Source: Hesseltinella vesiculosa (Eukaryota > Mucoromycota > Mucoromycetes > Mucorales > Cunninghamellaceae). Taken from it: a stretch of DNA of 64,000 nt. A model generated the notes under the pieces. It was not told where the DNA came from, did no database searches, and saw nothing but the letters and a program-made list of their open reading frames with translations. The translations under genes and the position numbers were made by a program. Below, one piece after another: positions 59,555-64,000 of the stretch. The stretch covers positions 248,001 to 312,000 of the forward strand of contig MCGT01000033.1 in NCBI GenBank assembly GCA_002104935.1, in the 5' to 3' direction. Each line of letters begins with the position of its first letter. Position 1 is the first letter of the stretch.

Positions 59555-59867
59555 ACGACTTTGAAACCTTCTGACCGACTTTGTACAATGCACCATGCTT
59601 TGTGAGTGTGAGGCGGCGGCTCCGTCATCAAGACGTGAAAACTTGGTAATGATATCACAAAAATATAACACAGCATCATCTCATTTGTATTTTTCCTGCT
59701 GTGCATCCTTTGTCCCTACCTTTTCTGGAAAATCATTCGTAAGTCCATTTGGTTTCCCTGATTCGCCCCTTCACGCTTAACTCACCCCATTTTATTCCAT
59801 ATTTGTTAGTTTATTTTGTGACATCTTTCCTCTGAAATTTGCGACTTTTTTAATTTCAATAAAGTGT
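59555..59867 (+). other. 3' flank of the Fanzor gene, candidate guide-RNA region
   Basis: About 310 bases between the Fanzor stop and the tandem array. In known TnpB and Fanzor loci the guide RNA overlaps the 3' end of the nuclease gene and runs toward the element end. No homologous RNA fold can be assigned from sequence alone, so this is inference. A canonical AATAAA lies at about 59859-59864. Confidence 0.3.
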
Positions 59868-60930
59868 ATCTAACCTGTGTCTTTTTATCTAACCTTGCCC
59901 CTTTTATATCTAACCTGTGTTCATTTTTATCTAACCTCGCCCCTTTTATATCTAACCTGTGTTCATTTTTATCTAACCTCGCCGCTTTTATATCTAACCT
60001 GTGTCTTTTTATCTAACCTTGCCGCTTTTATATCTAACCTGTGTTCATTTTTATCTAACCTCGCCGCTTTTATATCTAACCTGTGTCTTTTTATCTAACC
60101 TTGCCCCTTTTATATCTAACCTGTGTTCATTTTTATCTAACCTCGCCGCTTTTATATCTAACCTGTGTTCATTTTTATCTAACCTCGCCGCTTTTATATC
60201 TAACCTGTGTTCATTTTTATCTAACCTCGCCGCTTTTATATCTAACCTGTGTCTTTTTATCTAACCTGCCCTTTTATATCTAACCTGTGTCTTTTTATCT
60301 AACCTTGCCCTTTTATATCTAACTGTGTTCATTTTTATCTAACCTCGCCGCTTTTATATCTAACCTGTGTCTTTTTATCTAACCTCGCCCCTTTTATATC
60401 TAACCTGTGTTCATTTTTATCTAACCTTGCCGCTTTTATATCTAACCTGTGTCTTTTTATCTAACCTTGCCCCTTTTATATCTAACCTGTGTTCATTTTT
60501 ATCTAACCTCGCCGCTTTTATATCTAACCTGTGTCTTTTTATCTAACCTTGCCGCTTTTATATCTAACCTGTGTTCATTTTTATCTAACCTCGCCGCTTT
60601 TATATCTAACCTGTGTCTTTTTATCTAACCTTGCCCCTTTTATATCTAACCTGTGTTCATTTTTATCTAACCTCGCCGCTTTTATATCTAACCTGTGTCT
60701 TTTTATCTAACCTCGCCGCTTTTATATCTAACCTGTGTCTTTTTACTAACCTTGCCCCTTTTATATCTAACCTGTGTTCATTTTTATCTAACCTCGCCGC
60801 TTTTATATCTAACCTGTGTCTTTTTATCTAACCTCGCCCCTTTTATATCTAACCTGTGTTCATTTTTATCTAACCTCGCCGCTTTTATATCTAACCTGTG
60901 TTCATTTTTTATCTAACCTTGCCGCTTTTA
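59868..60930 (+). repeat. Right array, 40/42-bp dimeric tandem repeat
   Basis: About 25 units of a dimer made of two related halves of about 20 bases, each containing TATCTAACCT. Typical halves are TATCTAACCTGTGTTCATTT and ATCTAACCTCGCCGCTTTTA; the shorter variant has GTGTCTTTTT. Few units carry single-base losses (for example near 60266 and 60323), so the array is fairly homogeneous. Open frames with a YLTC repeat across it are by-products. Confidence 0.97.
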
Positions 60931-61055
60931 CAGTATTTTTAGTTGGCGCGCAGGATAGAATTTTTAGCAGGCAAAAGGATTCCAATTCACAGGCAAAATA
61001 AAATTGACTGCACGCAAACCAGGTCTGATTTGCACGCAAAGCATTTCCAGTGCAC

Positions 61056-61905
61056 GTGAATCTGTTTTCTACCCACCGCAAACCAGACCTCCGACTCCTG
61101 CAAAACTGATCTCCACCTCACGCAAACCAGATCTCCAGTGCACGCAAAAAAAAAAGTTAAAAATAAAAAAATAAGCACCGTCATTTATTTTTCTTGAAAA
61201 AAAGAAAGAAGTGCAGGGACTAGAGCTTCTCCTCCTTGCTCAAACAACGATCAAAAGAGGTGAGGGAGTGCCGGATCCATCCTTGGCAATCGCTTGGTGT
61301 GACGGAGAGAGCAGCCTCGCGGATTATTGGGGCCAAAGAGTCTTGATTGTCCAAGGGGGACCGGCGCACACCTGCCTTGATTTTGGCCCAACATTCCTCA
61401 ATCGGGTTGCGTCCTGCAGTTTTCTTGTACAAATTGCATTGTCGTGTATTCTCTGATTTGTAAATGTCCAGTGCTTTTATAAGTGTCACACTGCGCCTGA
61501 ATCTCCCGCCCATTCTTTTTTTCTTGTCGCACTTACGTTCAAGATGTCATCAACGTGAGTTGCCCGCTGCCCATCCTTTTTTTCTTGTCACACTAACGTT
61601 CAAGATGTCACCCAGGTGAGTTGCCCGCCGCCCACCCTTTTTTTTGCGACAAGAAAAAAAGGATGGGTGGGAGACTCGGGCGCAGCGTGACACTTATAAA
61701 AGCACTGGACATTTGAGCAAGGAGGAGAAGCTCTAGTCCCTGCACCTCTTTTTTTTTTTCAGGAAAAATAAATGAAGGTGCTTTTTTTTAAAAAAAAAAA
61801 AAATAATCTATTTTTTGCGTGCACTGGAGATCTGGTTTGCGTGAGGTGGAGATTAGGTTTGCAGGAGTCAGAGGTCTGGTTTGCGTGGGTAGAAAACAGA
61901 TTCAC
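61056..61905. mobile_element. Foldback element derived from a Tc1/mariner-IS630 transposon
   Basis: Arms 61056-61244 and 61712-61905 are long inverted repeats. Shared blocks are GTGAATCTGTTTTCTACCCA, CGCAAACCAGA, CTCCACCTCACGCAAACC and GCAGGGACTAGAGCTTCTCC. A second inner pair (61462-61497 and about 61679-61713, blocks GTCCAGTGCTTTTATAAG and TGCGCC) makes the unit almost palindromic. Subterminal CGCAAACCAG motifs recur within each arm. The interior carries a transposase C-terminal relic. Confidence 0.85.
61220..61420 (-). pseudogene. C-terminal relic of a DDE (IS630/Tc1-mariner type) transposase
   Basis: The minus-strand frame reads NPIEECWAKIKAGVRR, then SPLDNQDSLAPIIREA, SDCQGWIRHSL and DRCLSKEEKL, then stop. 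NPIE with the catalytic acidic residue followed by W.K.K is the end of the DDE domain in this superfamily. The first two catalytic aspartates and the DNA-binding N-terminus are missing, so it cannot be active. The frame continues upstream without recognisable transposase sequence. Confidence 0.85.
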
Positions 61906-62465
61906 ATTGATCTTCTATTTGCCGTTGCAAAGAATGAGAAGGCAGCGAGCTTCACCAGTCACTTCCTGCGACTCAGCCCACCTACATGCACAAAAATACG
62001 GACTACTGTGACTAACTGATACCTAGCGATCGCACGCTAACAGTGACGACCTCCTGCACATCTTTCCTAACTAGGAAAAAAAAGTCTCGCTTAAAATAAA
62101 TTCTGCACCCTTCAACCTTTTTTTTTATGGGACGGAGCAAAGGCCGAAGTGGTTCCACGATAAAGGCATTAAAAATAACGGAAACCTAGCCACAATGCCA
62201 AGATGCATGCATGAAAATTTGGTCTGGCACGTGCCACGTGCTCTAACCCCACGCGTAGCTCCTTTTTTTCTGTTTTTACAATGTCTTGCACAGGGTGCTT
62301 CTTGATCACGGAAGAATAATGGCCGGTGTGATTGCTCAGGAGATTGCACCAAGATCGACGTGCCAAGGCGCGGTTTCGAAATAAGCCCTTTTTTTTTTTT
62401 TGCATAAAAGAGCGCAAGCCCGTAGTGAAAAAATGCATCCCCCGTTCTTTTTTAGGCTTTTGACA

Positions 62466-64000
62466 ATGGATTCCTCGAGAACAAATCAGCCAATTGACAT
62501 GGTGCCTTTGATGCGAGATCAAGGCAAAGGCGTAGAAGATCAGCAGCAACCCTTTATCAAAACACCTGCAGAAAAGAAACTAGTGACACGTATGATGCTT
62601 ATCGTTCTACCACTCGTTTGGTTAGGTACCTTTTTTCCTTTTTCCTGATTTAATTCCCAATTGATCTCGTTTTTTTTTTCTGCTTGTACAGTTCAATTCG
62701 TGTCCGTATGTACATTCTCTTTCTGGAAAGTTAGAAAAAATCCACGCTTTTACTAACTCCGCCGTTGCTGTGTAGTTTGTCGACCAGGCGATGCTCTCCG
62801 TGAGCGCTGTCAACAGTTTATTTACAGATATCAACATAGACACGATTCAATACTCATGGATTGCTGCCTCCATCAACCTTGGTTACTTGATATATACATT
62901 GTAAAGGAAGTTGACTGGGAAGCCTCTCTCTCATTTTTTTTTTCGCTAGCCCAAACAACCTCTTAATGCAGCGTATGCCTCTGGCAAGATATTTAAGTCT
63001 GTTGCTGTTTTTGCAAGGCGGTATTGTGGTGGCCACGGCGTTTGCCAATAATTTTACTCAAATGCTTGCGCTCCGTATATTGCTTGGGGTAGGAAATGAG
63101 GATACCCATCCAGTCGATTGCTCATATTTTTTTTTGCGGTGTGGATGGTGTTAGATTTTTGAATCAGGCATATCGCCGGTGATCATCCTTGTTTTAAACA
63201 CGTTGTTCCGGCGGTCCGAACAAGGCTTTGTCTTTGGGTTCACGGTGTTTGCTTCGGGATCGGGCACAGTAGTGGGTACGTTGCTTGGAGCCGAGGTGAT
63301 GCAGAGGCTCGACCTGAAGCCATTTGCAAATCTGGGAACATGGCATGCCTGGCGATGGTGAGGAAAAGTTAAGTAAGAAAAGATACAGACCTAATTGGAT
63401 GTTTTTTTTTATACAGGGGGTATTTTATGTTTGGCTTTGTCACCATTGCCATCTCGTTGCTGGTGCTGGTTGCTTTTCCCGACACGCCCTACGCACGAAT
63501 CTTTCGCCTGTCGGAAGATGAAAAGAAGATCGTCCGTGACCGTGTTGCTGACAACATGGTGACCCGCACTCACGAAATCAAACGCTCACACATTTGGGAG
63601 GCTCTGAAAGAATTTCGATTTTGGAGTAATGCCCTGGTCAACCTTTTGGCTAACATGCAAAACTCTGGTATGGTTACTTTTGGGGTGATCATTGTTGAGT
63701 CTCTTGGTTTCTCGGTAGGATCCCGCGACGGCGGTACATGCACAGACTTATTTTTTTTTGTTTGGACAGTCGCTTGAAGCAACAATGCTACAGATCCCTT
63801 CGGGGGCAATTGCTGGGGTGTTTGCGCTCCTAGCATCTCTGGCCATCCGTGTTACTGGACAGCAAATGTACAGCAGCCTGATATTCCTGCTGATTACAAC
63901 TGTTGGCTACGTTTTGCTTTTGACAACAGAGACGGCCGCTGGACAGCTCTTCGGCTACTACCTTCAATGGGCCATCTTGGGGCTGCAAGTCATCCAACTG
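62466..64000 (+). CDS. MFS transporter, Dal5-like, copy 2 (3' end outside window)
   Basis: Seven exons within the window: 62466-62625, 62692-62705, 62776-62900, 62950-63088, 63155-63357, 63417-63714 and 63770 onward, open to the edge. It is clearly related to the copy at 48885: FVDQAMLSVSAVNSL, PNNLLMQRMPLARYL, FESGISPVIILVLNTLFRR, FPDTPYARIFRLSEDEKKI and RVTGQQMYSS match in order. Exon 2 is a 14-base micro-exon absent from copy 1, while copy 1 has an intron in the RRS|EQ block that is absent here. The start MDSSRTNQPIDMV is preferred over an in-frame upstream ATG at 62400. Substrate unknown; the family is proton-coupled organic-anion uptake. Confidence 0.9.

Larger units (their letters stand above)
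51440..60930. mobile_element. Putative 9.5-kb Fanzor-bearing element bracketed by inverted arrays
   Basis: The boundaries are inferred from the two oppositely oriented arrays of the same motif. Cargo: C2H2/PD-(D/E)xK-like gene (51882-53583, plus), truncated Fanzor relic (53847-55290, minus) and a nearly complete Fanzor gene (55621-59554, plus). The block lies between two paralogous MFS genes, which fits an insertion. No exact terminal repeat or target-site duplication could be fixed by eye, so the ends are provisional and the block could be a nest of several insertions. Confidence 0.55.
60931..62465. other. Gap holding a foldback transposon remnant
   Basis: Includes the foldback element 61056-61905 (separate entry). 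60931-61055 has further GCACGCAAA-type motifs that extend the left arm loosely. 61906-62465 is the upstream region of MFS copy 2, with no gene seen. Confidence 0.6.

Noticed and set aside
59877..60916. Several overlapping frames with repeated YLTC/FYLTSPLL peptides
   Set aside because: They are translations of the 40/42-bp array, which is open because its period lacks stops in these frames; no gene signals.
59868..60930. Possible CRISPR array
   Set aside because: Units are contiguous and contain no unique spacers; this is a tandem satellite in a eukaryotic genome.
59868..60930. Internal telomere-like repeat (TAACC / GGTTA)
   Set aside because: The TAACC motif occurs once per about 20 bases with other sequence between; it is not a (TTAGGG)n tract.

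Overview
The window comes from a filamentous fungus, most likely an early-diverging one of the Mucorales type (inference). The evidence is an AT-rich genome with frequent poly-A/poly-T runs, many short introns (about 50-230 bases), compact gene spacing, a class IV chitin synthase, a Pma1-type proton ATPase, a CreA/Mig1-like zinc-finger factor and a Fanzor-type gene. No rRNA, tRNA or CRISPR array was found.

Layout. 1-286: start of SEC63 (minus), cut by the window edge. 2746-5041: SRP68 (minus). 6064-6999: CreA/Mig1-like factor (minus). 8771-9864: Rab7/YPT7 (plus). 10058-12224: vacuolar alkaline phosphatase (minus). 12500-13740: TRM7-like tRNA 2'-O-methyltransferase (plus). 14317-16452: SWI3/RSC8-like remodeller subunit (minus). 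18047-20490: TM9SF3-like protein (plus). 22532-25429: PMA1 (minus). 30973-35505: chitin synthase (minus). 37319-39336: ATG20/SNX41-like sorting nexin (plus). 40114-41227: Tcd/TcdA-like dehydratase (minus). 41380-45345: HUL5/UBE3C HECT ligase (plus). 45508-46480: IES2-like INO80 subunit (plus). 46635-47162: NDUFB10-like complex I subunit (minus). 48885-50892 and 62466-64000: two related MFS transporters (plus). These are mostly housekeeping genes for secretion, vacuole/endosome function, chromatin and membrane energetics, and were read exon by exon.

The accessory part is about 51440-61905, between the two MFS paralogues. Two arrays built on TATCTAACCT, in opposite orientation (about 51440-51610 and 59868-60930), bracket a 9.5-kb block. 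Inside are a spliced C2H2 gene with a PD-(D/E)xK-like motif, a 5'-truncated and frameshifted Fanzor relic on the minus strand, and a nearly complete Fanzor gene on the plus strand. The latter carries the whole TnpB/Fanzor C-terminal signature: RuvC-I aspartate, TS, C4 zinc finger and RD. Just beyond is a foldback element holding a Tc1/mariner-IS630 transposase remnant. I regard the bracketed Fanzor block as the most interesting part of the window.

Other gaps hold decayed mobile DNA. There is a 0.73-kb element with 71-72 bp inverted repeats and a Cys-rich ORF (21497-22224), a five-copy dispersed repeat family (near 16.8, 17.4, 28.2, 29.3 and 37.1 kb), and a degenerate spliced gene at 29430-30840. 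Three introns appear to use GC-AG borders.
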